A DNA stretch of 64,000 bases from Stenotrophomonas maltophilia (GTDB lineage Bacteria > Pseudomonadota > Gammaproteobacteria > Xanthomonadales > Xanthomonadaceae). The first letter of the stretch is position 1. Every line of letters begins with the position of its first letter. The DNA is taken from contig NZ_CP029773.1 of assembly GCF_003205835.1 (NCBI RefSeq), positions 1,458,501 through 1,522,500 of the forward strand, given 5' to 3'. Positions 35,482-44,491 of this stretch are shown piece by piece. A program made the position numbers and the translations under genes. The notes beneath the pieces were generated by a model that worked only from the letters and a program-made list of their open reading frames with translations, did no database searches and was not told the DNA's origin.

Positions 35482-37041
35482 TCAGGCCGCCGCTGGCGAG
35501 GTGTGGGTGATCGATTCATGCAGGACCAGTCGCAGGCGATTGCCCCGGCAGTGGACCGTTCCGCCGTAGGCAAGCATCCGTCCGGCCAGACGCTCGACGG
35601 CCTGTTGGGTGGTGCGTGTCGACAGCGTGCAGTCACGGTCGAGCAGGCTCACTACGGCAACGATGCCGCGACGTCCGCCCGCGCGGCCACTTCGGGCGCG
35701 CACGCAGACCTGCCCGGTCTCCACCTCCAGCAGCAGCGACACCGCCTCGATCAGGGAGCGGTAAATGGCCAGTTGCAGATCCACGGTCAGCAGGCAGGGG
35801 TTGCCCGCCAGCCTGGGCGGAATGACGCGGTGCGTGTTGTTCCAGATTTCGCATGCACCACCGGCTTGCAGGGCGATGTACAGCCCCACCTGCTCCAGTC
35901 CGGTGGGATAGACCAGGCTGGCCTGTTCACGGAACAGCCGTGAGTGCACGGATGACGCGTGTTGCAGGCTGTTCGCCACTGCATGATGGCCCTGAGCCTT
36001 CAGCCAGCTGACCATTTCAACGAGCGAGCTGTCCATGCCGTCGCTCAGATGCTTCAGGTGGACGGCCCGTTCACGCAGCTCCCGCTCGCTGGTCTGGTGG
36101 GAACTGCGTGCCAGGCGCAGCGTCGTTTCTTCGGCCAGGCCGCGGGACCGGGCGCGCTGATGGTGGTAGCTGATGCTGGACCCGAGCGCGAGCAGCGCGA
36201 CACTCATCACCGCCATGTTCTGCTGGGTGGCGAACGTACCGAGATCGAAGGAGGAGGGCAGGCCGGTACTGGGCGTAGCGCCGTGAAGTGGGAGATTCAA
36301 CAGCGGAATCGCGATGGCAGCGCCGCGCCAGCCATGCATGAAGGTCAGGGCGATGGCAGGTAGAGCCGCCAGCAGGACAAGGTGTGTGCGGGTGGTATGT
36401 GCGCTACTGTCTGTCAGCTGCATGCCCAACCCCAGTATCAGCATCGCCAGGATCGCCGCAGCTGTAGGCGCAACAAAGCGGGTGCTCCACCTGGGATCCG
36501 CGTGCCGCTGCGCCCAAAGGAAGGCCAGCGGGAGCAGGGTAATGATGGCCGCGAAGTGACCAAAGAGCGTTCGGTCGACCGCGTCCAGCAGGTTGCTCGG
36601 CGGAGGGTTCGACCAGAGGACATATGAAATGCTCAGGTTGAGACCCGGGACGAACAGTGCCGTGCAGATCGACAACGACAGCAGCCAGAGACCGGTGGCG
36701 GCCTCGGACGGTATTCTCCTGAGGTGAAGGTGGACCACCAGCATCGCCATCGGCATCAACAGTGTTGACGCCAGGATGACCCACGCCAAGCCGTAGGCAT
36801 CAATCATGGGGATGCGCAGCGTCGCGAAGTAGATGTATTCGCCCAGCAACAGGTAGGGCCACAAGCGGGGCGGGACGATCAGCAGTGCTGCTGCCCGGAT
36901 GCCTGCGGGCAGGAAGAACTGATCGAGCGAGAACTGACGCGATATGAGGCAGCTGGCCGCATAGGCGGCGGCCAGCACAAGACCGACCGGACGGATCCGG
37001 AAGCTCAGTTCAATTGCCTTCTTGAATCTGTCCAAAAACAA
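35482..37041 (-). CDS. MASE1 sensor protein with degenerate kinase core (copy 1)
   Basis: 519 aa. Residues 1-295 are a MASE1-type multi-helix membrane sensor (DQFFLPAGIRAAALLIVPPRLWPYLLLGEYIYF). Residues 300-510 look like a HisKA_3/HATPase module: RERAVHLKHLSDGMDSSL aligns with the H-box R-x-R-x-ARELHD but has Ser333 where the phospho-acceptor His should be, and the C terminus VERLAGRMLAYGGTVHC..NRLRLVL resembles the last strands of an HATPase while clear N and G1 boxes are missing. It is probably a signalling scaffold or pseudokinase. Paralogue of 37850-39460. Lies 80 bases upstream of the two-receiver diguanylate cyclase. Confidence 0.82.
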   Translation of the reverse strand: MFLDRFKKAIELSFRIRPVGLVLAAAYAASCLISRQFSLDQFFLPAGIRAAALLIVPPRLWPYLLLGEYIYFATLRIPMIDAYGLAWVILASTLLMPMAMLVVHLHLRRIPSEAATGLWLLSLSICTALFVPGLNLSISYVLWSNPPPSNLLDAVDRTLFGHFAAIITLLPLAFLWAQRHADPRWSTRFVAPTAAAILAMLILGLGMQLTDSSAHTTRTHLVLLAALPAIALTFMHGWRGAAIAIPLLNLPLHGATPSTGLPSSFDLGTFATQQNMAVMSVALLALGSSISYHHQRARSRGLAEETTLRLARSSHQTSERELRERAVHLKHLSDGMDSSLVEMVSWLKAQGHHAVANSLQHASSVHSRLFREQASLVYPTGLEQVGLYIALQAGGACEIWNNTHRVIPPRLAGNPCLLTVDLQLAIYRSLIEAVSLLLEVETGQVCVRARSGRAGGRRGIVAVVSLLDRDCTLSTRTTQQAVERLAGRMLAYGGTVHCRGNRLRLVLHESITHTSPAAA

Positions 37042-37282
37042 GACTCCTTTGCTCCCGCCCAGCCACCGCTGGCCCGCTACTGGACACTATCCAATAGATC
37101 GTCGCAGGCGCAATCAGCACCGTCCTTCTTCTGCAGATGACATGGTGCGGGCAGGGGGGAAGGGGGCAGGGGGCACGAATGAAACTAAATCGTCCGGATT
37201 ATCCGTCAATCACTTTGTTGTGGCGGGAAGACGCTACTATCGTCTCGAGGTTGTTTGCTCTCATTCCGACCAGGAGGTCATT

Positions 37283-37729
37283 GTGCGATCCATATTTGTT
37301 GGTGTTGTAACCGGGGCAACATTGTTCGCCGCAGCTCCGGTATTCGCGAGTGATAGAGGGGGCGGTGACTACCACGGCAGTCCCTTGGCAAGTGCCGCAG
37401 TTTCGAAGGCAGGCCTTGGTGAGACCAACCCTGCCGCCGCAGACATCAGCGCCGATCCCGCTTGGCAGGTGTATGCCTTCCAACGCGATGGCATGGTCTA
37501 CCTGCAGGTCAACGATCTGACCGGGCAGGTAAAGCTGATCATCGGCAATGCCGCTGGTGCGTACTTTGCATTGCCTGCCGGCAAGTCCGCAGCACTTGTT
37601 TCGCTTCCCGGTCAGCGACTCACTGTTCCATCCACTGCAAAGCGTTCCGAGGTGTATCGTGCGCAGGACGTGGTACTGGTGCGGTATGCCACCGCGGATG
37701 GCGACATCTGGTCTGTCGAAACACCGTAG
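37283..37729 (+). CDS. Small secreted protein of unknown function
   Basis: 148-aa exported protein. The GTG at 37283 is fixed by AGGAGG five bases upstream and begins a signal peptide (RSIFVGVVTGATLFAAAPVFAS). The mature part has no cysteine and no recognised domain; the segment AWQVYAFQRDGMVYLQVNDLTGQVKLIIG reads as beta strands. It sits between the two MASE1 paralogues, divergent from copy 1 (241 bases apart) and convergent with copy 2, in the less GC-rich patch. The flanking sensors make an extracytoplasmic partner or signal role attractive, but this is inference only. Confidence 0.8.
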   Translation: MRSIFVGVVTGATLFAAAPVFASDRGGGDYHGSPLASAAVSKAGLGETNPAAADISADPAWQVYAFQRDGMVYLQVNDLTGQVKLIIGNAAGAYFALPAGKSAALVSLPGQRLTVPSTAKRSEVYRAQDVVLVRYATADGDIWSVETP

Positions 37730-37849
37730 CGCCCGGACCGGAGGGCTTGAGGCGTGCGAGCGATCAAAACCGCTTGCACGTTTCCGCGACCACGCTCAAG
37801 GCGGGGGCAAATGCCTGCTATCGAAACAGAAGTCAGTAGACCTTGTCAT

Positions 37850-39460
37850 TCAAGCCTGAGCGCGTGAGGGACCCGCTTCGAGTCCCGAAAGGCTGTTCCG
37901 GGCATCTGATGAAAAAGCATCCAGAGGAGCGGCTGTACCCGTTTCCTTCATTGCCAGCACGATGCGATTTCGGTTGCATTTCAGTGTGCCGCCGTAGGCA
38001 AGCGTCCTGCCGGCCAGTCGTTCCATCGCGGCGGCGGCGGTTGTGTCCGAAAGGCGTTGATGTTGATCCAGTAGTGATACCGCTATCAGGATTCCACGAT
38101 GCGAACCCGTCCGTCCGCAACGCGCCCGCACGTAGATCTGTCCCGTTTCACCCTGGATCAGCAGTGACACCGCATCTATCACAGTGCGGTAGGCAGCAAG
38201 CTGCAGTCCGACACTGAGTTGACAGGGGTCGCCAAGCAACGACGGATTGGCGACGCGAGCCGTTCTTTCCCATGCTTCGCGAACGCCACCTGCTCGGAGG
38301 GCAACATAAAGGCCGAGCTGCTCCAGGGCGGTCGGATAAATCATGCTTGTCTGCTCGCGGAACTGGCGCGAATGAATCGACGCCACATGTACAAGGCTCT
38401 CCGCAATCGCATGATGGCCTTGTGCAGTAAGCCAGTTGATCACCTCATCAAGCGCATGATCAATGCCATCCCCAAGCTTCCGCAGATGCAACGCGCGTTC
38501 GCGAAGATCCAGCTCACTGGCGACATGGGAGCTCCGAGCAAGTCTGATGGCATTTTTCTCGCCGACCTCCCGCAGTCGATAACGGTGATAGTAGTGAGTG
38601 ATCCGGGAGCCCAGTATGAGCAGTGCTGCGCCCGTGACGGCCATGATCTGCTGGGTCGCGAACGATGCAGGATCGAATGACTCAGGGTGAGACGAAGGTG
38701 TTGTCAGACCGATAATCATGTTCAGGGTCGGCACGCCGATGGCGGCGCCCCGCCACCCATATACGCATGTGAGAAGAACGGCGGGAAGCGCCATGAGGAG
38801 TTGCAGGGATACTTTTGTCGTCACAGCATCGGCAGGTACGTCCGCAGCCCAAAGGCCGAACACGACCATCAGCGCAAGCGCTCCTGCCATCTGTGCGATA
38901 TCCCGTTTCCGGACCTGCACTTCAGCCTTGCCTCGCGACCACAGCAGCACAAGCGGCGCAAACGTGAGTATGCCTATGAAGTCACCTACTACCAGGCGGA
39001 CGATTCCGGTCAACAGCGGAAAAGCGGGAGGTGTTGGCCAGAGGAAGTTCGCCAGAAGCAGGTTGATCAGTGTGACGGAAACTGCAGCGAAGGCAGCAAT
39101 CGAGATGAGCCAAGCGTTCTTTACTGCCGAGATTACATTGCGATGGAGATAGACGATCGTCATTACAACCGGCATCTGGAACACCGAGCCGAGAATGACC
39201 CATGTCAGCCCGTACCGATCGATCATCGGCACTCGCATCTGTGCGAAATAGGCGTACTCGCCCAGCAGGAGATAGGGCCAAAGCCGAGGAGGGCAGAGCA
39301 GTACCGCGGCCACGCGTACACCAGCGGGCAGATAGAACTGATCAAGGGACAGCTGGCGGGTGGCCCAACAGGCAATGGCATACAGCACAGCCAAGGCAAG
39401 TCCTGCCGGATGGATGCGCAACTTCAGCTGCAGGCCTTCATTCCACCAATTCAATCGCAC
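37850..39460 (-). CDS. MASE1 sensor protein with degenerate kinase core (copy 2)
   Basis: 536 aa, collinear with copy 1 (35482-37041) along its whole length. MASE1-type membrane region to about residue 295 (DQFYLPAGVRVAAVLLCPPRLWPYLLLGEYAYF), then RERALHLRKLGDGIDHAL with Gly330 at the phospho-acceptor position, HHAIAESLVHVASIHSRQFREQTSMIYPTALEQLGLYVALRAGG shared nearly word for word with copy 1, and the C-terminal GRTLAYGGTLKC strand. It has an extra C-terminal tail of about 25 residues (DAFSSDARNSLSGLEAG). The DNA is visibly less GC-rich than the flanking genes, which suggests later acquisition or relaxed selection. Function unknown. Confidence 0.82.
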   Translation of the reverse strand: MRLNWWNEGLQLKLRIHPAGLALAVLYAIACWATRQLSLDQFYLPAGVRVAAVLLCPPRLWPYLLLGEYAYFAQMRVPMIDRYGLTWVILGSVFQMPVVMTIVYLHRNVISAVKNAWLISIAAFAAVSVTLINLLLANFLWPTPPAFPLLTGIVRLVVGDFIGILTFAPLVLLWSRGKAEVQVRKRDIAQMAGALALMVVFGLWAADVPADAVTTKVSLQLLMALPAVLLTCVYGWRGAAIGVPTLNMIIGLTTPSSHPESFDPASFATQQIMAVTGAALLILGSRITHYYHRYRLREVGEKNAIRLARSSHVASELDLRERALHLRKLGDGIDHALDEVINWLTAQGHHAIAESLVHVASIHSRQFREQTSMIYPTALEQLGLYVALRAGGVREAWERTARVANPSLLGDPCQLSVGLQLAAYRTVIDAVSLLIQGETGQIYVRARCGRTGSHRGILIAVSLLDQHQRLSDTTAAAAMERLAGRTLAYGGTLKCNRNRIVLAMKETGTAAPLDAFSSDARNSLSGLEAGPSRAQA

Positions 39461-39656
39461 TACCCCTTCACAGTACGTTCCCTGTCAGCATCCATTCGCC
39501 GCGGGACCCGGTTCTTACCGACGGTATCGACACGCGTTCTATTATGCAATCACTGCAGCGCAGCGCCGGGCAAGTGAGAAAATCATCACATGAATTGCCG
39601 TGGCGACGGGTTTCACAGTTTTCGAGGCAGCTGATTCAGGGGGATCCCTGATCAAC

Positions 39657-40934
39657 TCACCACAACGCATCCCGCAGCTTGTACCACGACATCGCTGCCA
39701 CCAGCAGCGGCATCCGCAGCAGCCGCCCACCAGGGAAGGGCGCGTGCCGCAGGCGCTGGAACACGTCCAGGCGCTCGCTCTGGCCAGCAATGGCAGCGGC
39801 GATCACCTCGCCGGCCAGCCCGGCGGCGGCCACACCATGCCCCGAGAACCCTTGCGCGAAGTACAGGTTGCCGTCCAGCCGGCCCCAATGCGGGGCGCGG
39901 TTGCGGGTGATGTCCACGTAGCCGCCCCAGACCTGGTCCAGTGCCACGTCGGCCAACTGCGGGAACACCTCATGCATGCGCCGCTGCATCACCCCGCGCA
40001 GGCCCGGCGGTGGCAGCGCCGAATAACTGGCGCGGCCGCCGAACAGCAGGCGGTGGTCGTGGCTGAGGCGGAAATAGTCCAGTGCCCATGCGGTATCGGC
40101 CACGGCCATGTTGTTGCCGATCAGGGCACGGGCGCGCTCGGCACCCAACGGCGCGCTGGCGCCGATATAGGTGCCGACCGGCATGATGCACCGCTCCAGC
40201 TCGGGCAGCAGGCCCTGCAGCCACGCGTTGCCGGCGACCACCAGGTGTGCGGCGCGCACGCTGCCCTGTGCGGTGTGCAGGGCAGGCTGCGGTCCGCGCT
40301 GCACGCGGGTTACCGCCGAATGCTCGTGGATCACCACGCCGGCCGCGCGCGCCGCATCGGCCAACCCGCGCGCATAGGCCAGCGGCTGCAGGTGCGCGCT
40401 GAGCGGGTCGAACATCGCGGCGCGGTAGCGTGGGCTGTCCAGCTGCGCGCGCAGGGCATCGCGGTCCCACCACTGCATGGGGTAGTCGTAGTGGCGCTGC
40501 AGGTGCTCGCAGTTGGCCTGCAGGTCACGCTCATGGCGCTCGCGGATGGCGACGCTGGCGTGGCCTTCCACCCAATGGCAATCGATGCCGTGACGATCGA
40601 TGCGGGTGCGCATCGCCCGCACCGCGTCGCGTGACCAGTCGAACAGGTGGCGCGCATCATCGCGTCCGAGCTGCCGTTCCAGCTCGTCCACCTCGCAGCC
40701 GTAGCCGACCAGCGCCTGTCCTCCATTGCGGCCGGACGCGCCCCAGCCGATCCGCTGCGCTTCCAGCAGCACCACGCGCTGGCCACGGGCGGCCAGTTCC
40801 AGCGCGGCGGTCAGGCCGGTGTAGCCGGCGCCGAGCACCGCGACATCGGCCTGCACATTGCCCTGCAGCGGGGGGAGTGCGGGCGGCTCGGGCAGGCTGG
40901 CGGCGTACCAGCTGGGCGGGAAGGCGGCGCTCAT
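39657..40934 (-). CDS. puuB: FAD-dependent gamma-glutamylputrescine oxidase-like
   Basis: 425-aa DAO-family flavoenzyme. The ADP-binding fold VAVLGAGYTGLTAALELAARGQRVVLLEAQRIGWGASGRNGGQ is at residues 30-73 and the C-terminal FAD segment GFSGHGVAAAGLAGEVIAAAI near 375-395. The SGRNGGQ and SGHG motifs are characteristic of PuuB, which oxidises gamma-glutamylputrescine to the aldehyde with release of ammonia and hydrogen peroxide. It is divergent from puuD-puuA (161-base spacer), which supports this role over other amine or amino-acid oxidases. Confidence 0.9.
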   Translation of the reverse strand: MSAAFPPSWYAASLPEPPALPPLQGNVQADVAVLGAGYTGLTAALELAARGQRVVLLEAQRIGWGASGRNGGQALVGYGCEVDELERQLGRDDARHLFDWSRDAVRAMRTRIDRHGIDCHWVEGHASVAIRERHERDLQANCEHLQRHYDYPMQWWDRDALRAQLDSPRYRAAMFDPLSAHLQPLAYARGLADAARAAGVVIHEHSAVTRVQRGPQPALHTAQGSVRAAHLVVAGNAWLQGLLPELERCIMPVGTYIGASAPLGAERARALIGNNMAVADTAWALDYFRLSHDHRLLFGGRASYSALPPPGLRGVMQRRMHEVFPQLADVALDQVWGGYVDITRNRAPHWGRLDGNLYFAQGFSGHGVAAAGLAGEVIAAAIAGQSERLDVFQRLRHAPFPGGRLLRMPLLVAAMSWYKLRDALW

Positions 40935-41095
40935 CGCAGGCCTTGCGGGCGCAGTACGGACGGGCGGAGCGGGGGAGTGCGATCAGCGTTCACGCGCTTA
41001 GTTTCGCCGATGCGTGACGGCCATGGTGTGACGGCGACGACTTGCCGCGTTCGCCGGGCGACGGGTAACGTGTCGGCACGCCAAGGAGTTTTCCC

Positions 41096-41857
41096 ATGCG
41101 CCGCCTGCCCTGGGTGGGCCTGCCCACCGACAGCACAGTGCTCGGCCATCACCGCTTTGCGGTGGCCGGCGAGAAGTACGTGCGCGCGCTGGCCGAGGCC
41201 GCCGGAGTGACCCCGGTGGTACTGCCGAGCCTGCAGCCGCCCTTGCCGGCTGGCGACTGGCTGCAGGGGCTCGATGGCCTGCTGTTGACCGGCGCGGTCA
41301 GCAATATCGAACCGCAGCACTATGAGGGCGGCCGCAGCTGGCCAGGCAATCCGCACGACCCGGCCCGGGATGCCAACGCCTTTGCGCTGCTGCACGAAGC
41401 GCTGGCGTTGGACCTGCCGGTGCTGGCGATCTGCCGCGGCTTCCAGGAGTTGAACGTCGCGCTGGGTGGCAGCCTGCATCCGCAGGTGCATGCAGTGCCT
41501 GGCCTGGCCGACCATCGCGAAGACCCGCAGGCGCCGGTGGAGGTGCAGTACGGGCCGGCCCACGCGGTCACCCTGGCCGCTGATGGCTGGTTGGCGCGGT
41601 GGAGCGGCAGTGGCCGGACGCAGGTCAATTCGGTACACGGGCAGGGTATCGCCCGCCTGGCGCGGGGGCTGCAGGTCGAAGCCGTGGCCGACGATGGCCT
41701 GGTCGAGGCGGCACGCAGCCTGCACCATGATTTCGTGCTCGGCGTACAGTGGCACCCGGAGTGGCGTGTCATGGATTCGCCGTTCTATCACGCTATTTTC
41801 CGTGCGTTCGGCCAAGCTTGCCGGCAGCACCAACAGAACAGACTGGATTCCCGATGA
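41096..41857 (+). CDS. puuD: Gamma-glutamyl-GABA hydrolase
   Basis: 253-aa class-I glutamine-amidotransferase-like hydrolase that frees GABA from gamma-glutamyl-GABA. The catalytic triad is readable: C113 in LAICRGFQELN, H220 and E222 in VQWHPEW. The oxyanion segment LLTGAVSNIEP corresponds to the family G-G-x-D region with changes. The stop overlaps the puuA start as ATGA, so the two are translationally coupled. The neighbours cover the preceding and following steps of the pathway. Confidence 0.92.
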   Translation: MRRLPWVGLPTDSTVLGHHRFAVAGEKYVRALAEAAGVTPVVLPSLQPPLPAGDWLQGLDGLLLTGAVSNIEPQHYEGGRSWPGNPHDPARDANAFALLHEALALDLPVLAICRGFQELNVALGGSLHPQVHAVPGLADHREDPQAPVEVQYGPAHAVTLAADGWLARWSGSGRTQVNSVHGQGIARLARGLQVEAVADDGLVEAARSLHHDFVLGVQWHPEWRVMDSPFYHAIFRAFGQACRQHQQNRLDSR

Positions 41858-43251
41858 GTTCCCGAACGCGCCCGCGCAAGACGGCTACGCCCCCCGCACC
41901 GCAGGAAAGCAGTCTGCTGCGTTGGCTGAAGGAGCGGCGTATCACCGAGGTCGAATGCCTGGTGCCGGACATCACCGGCAACGCGCGCGGCAAGATCATT
42001 CCGGCCGACAAGTTCTCGCACGACTACGGCACGCGGCTGCCCGAAGGCATCTTCGCCACCACCGTCACCGGCGAGTTCCCTGACGATTACTACGAGCTGA
42101 CCTCGCCGTCGGACTCGGACATGATGCTGCGCCCCGATCCGGACACGGTGCGCATGGTGCCATGGGCGGCAGACGCCACCGCGCAGGTCATCCACGATTG
42201 CTACACCAAGAATGGCGAGCCGCATGAGCTGGCACCGCGCAACGTGCTGCGCCGCGTGCTGGCGGCCTACGCCGAACTGGGCCTGCGCCCGGTGGTGGCG
42301 CCGGAGCTGGAGTTCTTCCTGGTGCAGAAGAACACCGACCCGGACTTCCCGCTGCTGCCACCGGCCGGCCGTTCCGGGCGCCCGGAAACCGCGCGGCAGT
42401 CGTACTCCATCGATGCGGTCAACGAGTTCGACCCGATCCTCGACCTGATGTACGACTACGCCGATGCGATGAAGCTGGACGTGGACACCCTGATCCATGA
42501 ATCCGGCGCGGCGCAGCTGGAAGTCAACTTCACCCATGCCGATGCGATGGACCTGGCCGACCAGGTGTTCCTGTTCAAGCGCACCATGCGCGAGGCGGCG
42601 ATGCGCCACGGGGTGTATGCCACGTTCCTGGCCAAACCGATGGAAAACGAGCCGGGTAGTGCCATGCACATCCACCAGAGCCTGGTGCGGGTGAGCGACG
42701 GCAGCAACGTGTTCGCCGGCGAGACCGATGCCGAAGGCGAGTTCAGCCCGGTGTTCGGCCACTACCTGGGCGGCCTGCAGAAGTACGTGCCGCAGGCGAT
42801 GGCCTTCTTCGCGCCGAACGTGAATTCCTATCGCCGGCTGGTGTTCGGCGAGGTCTCGCCGAGCAACGTGCACTGGGGCTATGACAACCGCACCTGCGGG
42901 CTGCGCGTGCCGCTGGACACGCCGGAAAACATGCGCGTGGAAAGCCGTTTCGCCGGTTCCGATGCCAACCCGTACCTGGCGATGGCCGCGACACTGGCCT
43001 GCGGCCTGCTCGGCATCCGTGAGCGGCTGGCACCGGATGCACCGGTGACCGGCAGTGCCAAGGAACTGGGCTACAACCTGCCGCGCTCGCTGGGCGAAGC
43101 ACTGGACGGCCTGGAGCAGTGCAGCGAGCTGCAGGCCCTGCTGGGCGAGCGCTTCTGCCGCGCCTACATCTCGGTCAAGCGCAAGGAATACGAGACCTTT
43201 TTCCGCGTCATCAGCTCGTGGGAGCGCGAGTTCCTGCTGCTGAACGTCTGA
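41854..43251 (+). CDS. puuA: Gamma-glutamylputrescine synthetase (GS-like)
   Basis: 465-aa member of the glutamine-synthetase family, expected to ligate glutamate to putrescine using ATP, the entry step of the gamma-glutamylated route. Family motifs: DITGNARGKIIPADKF, APELEFFLVQ (metal-binding E), HESGAAQLEVNF, ENEPGSAMHIHQSL, PNVNSYRRLVFGEVSPSNVHWGYDNRTCGLRVP and SRFAGSDANPYLAMAATLA. The GS-II/III adenylylation Tyr context of GlnA is absent, as in PuuA. The ATG at 41854 is set by the ATGA overlap with puuD. A second PuuA paralogue or the true GlnA would lie elsewhere. Confidence 0.93.
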   Translation: MSSRTRPRKTATPPAPQESSLLRWLKERRITEVECLVPDITGNARGKIIPADKFSHDYGTRLPEGIFATTVTGEFPDDYYELTSPSDSDMMLRPDPDTVRMVPWAADATAQVIHDCYTKNGEPHELAPRNVLRRVLAAYAELGLRPVVAPELEFFLVQKNTDPDFPLLPPAGRSGRPETARQSYSIDAVNEFDPILDLMYDYADAMKLDVDTLIHESGAAQLEVNFTHADAMDLADQVFLFKRTMREAAMRHGVYATFLAKPMENEPGSAMHIHQSLVRVSDGSNVFAGETDAEGEFSPVFGHYLGGLQKYVPQAMAFFAPNVNSYRRLVFGEVSPSNVHWGYDNRTCGLRVPLDTPENMRVESRFAGSDANPYLAMAATLACGLLGIRERLAPDAPVTGSAKELGYNLPRSLGEALDGLEQCSELQALLGERFCRAYISVKRKEYETFFRVISSWEREFLLLNV

Positions 43252-43342
43252 GCACCTGGAATAGAAAAATCCGCCGCCGGGGGGTAGGCTGGCACCCGTC
43301 GCCGGCCCCGCCGGCCCCCCTTTCCGCATTCTGGAGCACCCG

Positions 43343-44452
43343 ATGAAGCTGCGTATCCTCACGCTCGGCCTGGCCTCCGCCATGCTTGCCGCCTGCAGCG
43401 GTGGCAACGGCGGCGCGCAGGACAGCCAGGTCCTGAACGTCTACAACTACAGCGATTACATCGCCGAGGACACCATCCCGACCTTCGAGAAGGAGAGCGG
43501 CATCAAGGTGACCTACGATGTGTTCGACAGCGACGAGATGGTCGAGACCAAGCTGCTGGCCGGCAACAGCGGCTACGACGTGGTGGTGCCGACCCTGAAC
43601 TTCTTCGGTCGCCAGATCCAGGCCGGCGTGTTCCTGCCGCTGGACAAGAGCAAGATCCCGAACCTGGCCAATCTGGACCCGGCGGTGATGAAGCGCATCG
43701 CCACCCAGGATCCGGGCAACCAGTACGGCGTGCCGTACATGATCGGCACCACCGGCATCGGCTACAACGTGGAGATGCTGAAGCAGCGCTTCGGCGGCAG
43801 CACCGACATCGCCAACAGCTGGGACCTGGTGTTCAAGCCGGAGAACATCAGCAAGATGAAGGACTGCGGCGTGACCATCCTGGACACGCCGGCGGACATG
43901 ATCCCGATCGCGCTGCATTACCTGGGCCTGGACCCGCACAGCGGCGACCCGGCCGAGCTGCAGAAGGCGGCCGACCTGCTGAAGTCGATCCGCCCGTACG
44001 TGCAGAACTTCCACTCCTCGCAGTACGTGGGTTCGCTGGCCAACGGCGGTACCTGCCTGGTAGTCGGCTGGTCGGGTGACATCATCCAGGCCCGCGACCG
44101 TGCCGAGGAAGCCAGCAATGGCGTGCACGTGGCCTATTCGATCCCGAAGGAAGGCGCCCCGCAGTGGTTCGACATGCTGGCGATTCCGAAGGATGCCAAG
44201 CATCCGGAAGCCGCGTACGCGTTCATCAACTACCTGCTGCAGCCGAAGGTTGCCGCGGCCAACACCAACTTCATCCACTACGCCAACCCGGTGCCGACCG
44301 CGACCCCGCTGGTGGATGAGGCGATCCGTACCGACCCGACCATCTACCCGCCGGCCGACGTGGCCGAGAAGATGTTCACGTACTCGATCAACACGCCGGA
44401 GACCGACAAGCTCTACACCCGGCTGTGGACCGAAGTGAAGACCGGCCGTTAA
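43343..44452 (+). CDS. potF: Putrescine-binding lipoprotein PotF-like
   Basis: 369-aa solute receptor of a polyamine ABC importer. Lipobox LAAC with lipidated C18, then LNVYNYSDYIAEDTIPTFEKESGIKVTYDVFDSDEMVETKLLAGNSGYDVVVPT, the SBP_bac PotF/PotD signature. The GTTGIGYNVEMLKQRFG and CLVVGWSGDIIQARDRA segments are also typical. E. coli PotF is soluble, so lipidation is a difference. It follows puuA in the same direction (91 bases) and its transporter partners potGHI lie 1.7 kb downstream beyond an opposite-strand gene. Confidence 0.93.
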   Translation: MKLRILTLGLASAMLAACSGGNGGAQDSQVLNVYNYSDYIAEDTIPTFEKESGIKVTYDVFDSDEMVETKLLAGNSGYDVVVPTLNFFGRQIQAGVFLPLDKSKIPNLANLDPAVMKRIATQDPGNQYGVPYMIGTTGIGYNVEMLKQRFGGSTDIANSWDLVFKPENISKMKDCGVTILDTPADMIPIALHYLGLDPHSGDPAELQKAADLLKSIRPYVQNFHSSQYVGSLANGGTCLVVGWSGDIIQARDRAEEASNGVHVAYSIPKEGAPQWFDMLAIPKDAKHPEAAYAFINYLLQPKVAAANTNFIHYANPVPTATPLVDEAIRTDPTIYPPADVAEKMFTYSINTPETDKLYTRLWTEVKTGR

Positions 44453-44464
44453 GCCGGTCTGGCG

Positions 44465-44488
44465 CCGCCGGGCCATGCCCGGCGGATT
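44465..44488. terminator. Hairpin between convergent potF and flavoprotein gene
   Basis: GCCGCCGGGC, CAT, GCCCGGCGG forms a GC-rich stem directly between the two stops. There is no T-tract, so termination in either direction may need Rho. Confidence 0.5.
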
Positions 44489-44491
44489 GCT

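Noticed and set aside
34043-37041. Classical two-component pair (MASE1 kinase and response-regulator cyclase)
   Set aside because: The MASE1 protein has Ser at the phospho-acceptor position and no recognisable ATP-binding boxes, so an ordinary phosphotransfer pair is not supported.
41788-43407. 539-residue open frame on the minus strand
   Set aside because: It is antisense to puuA, whose glutamine-synthetase motifs are continuous.
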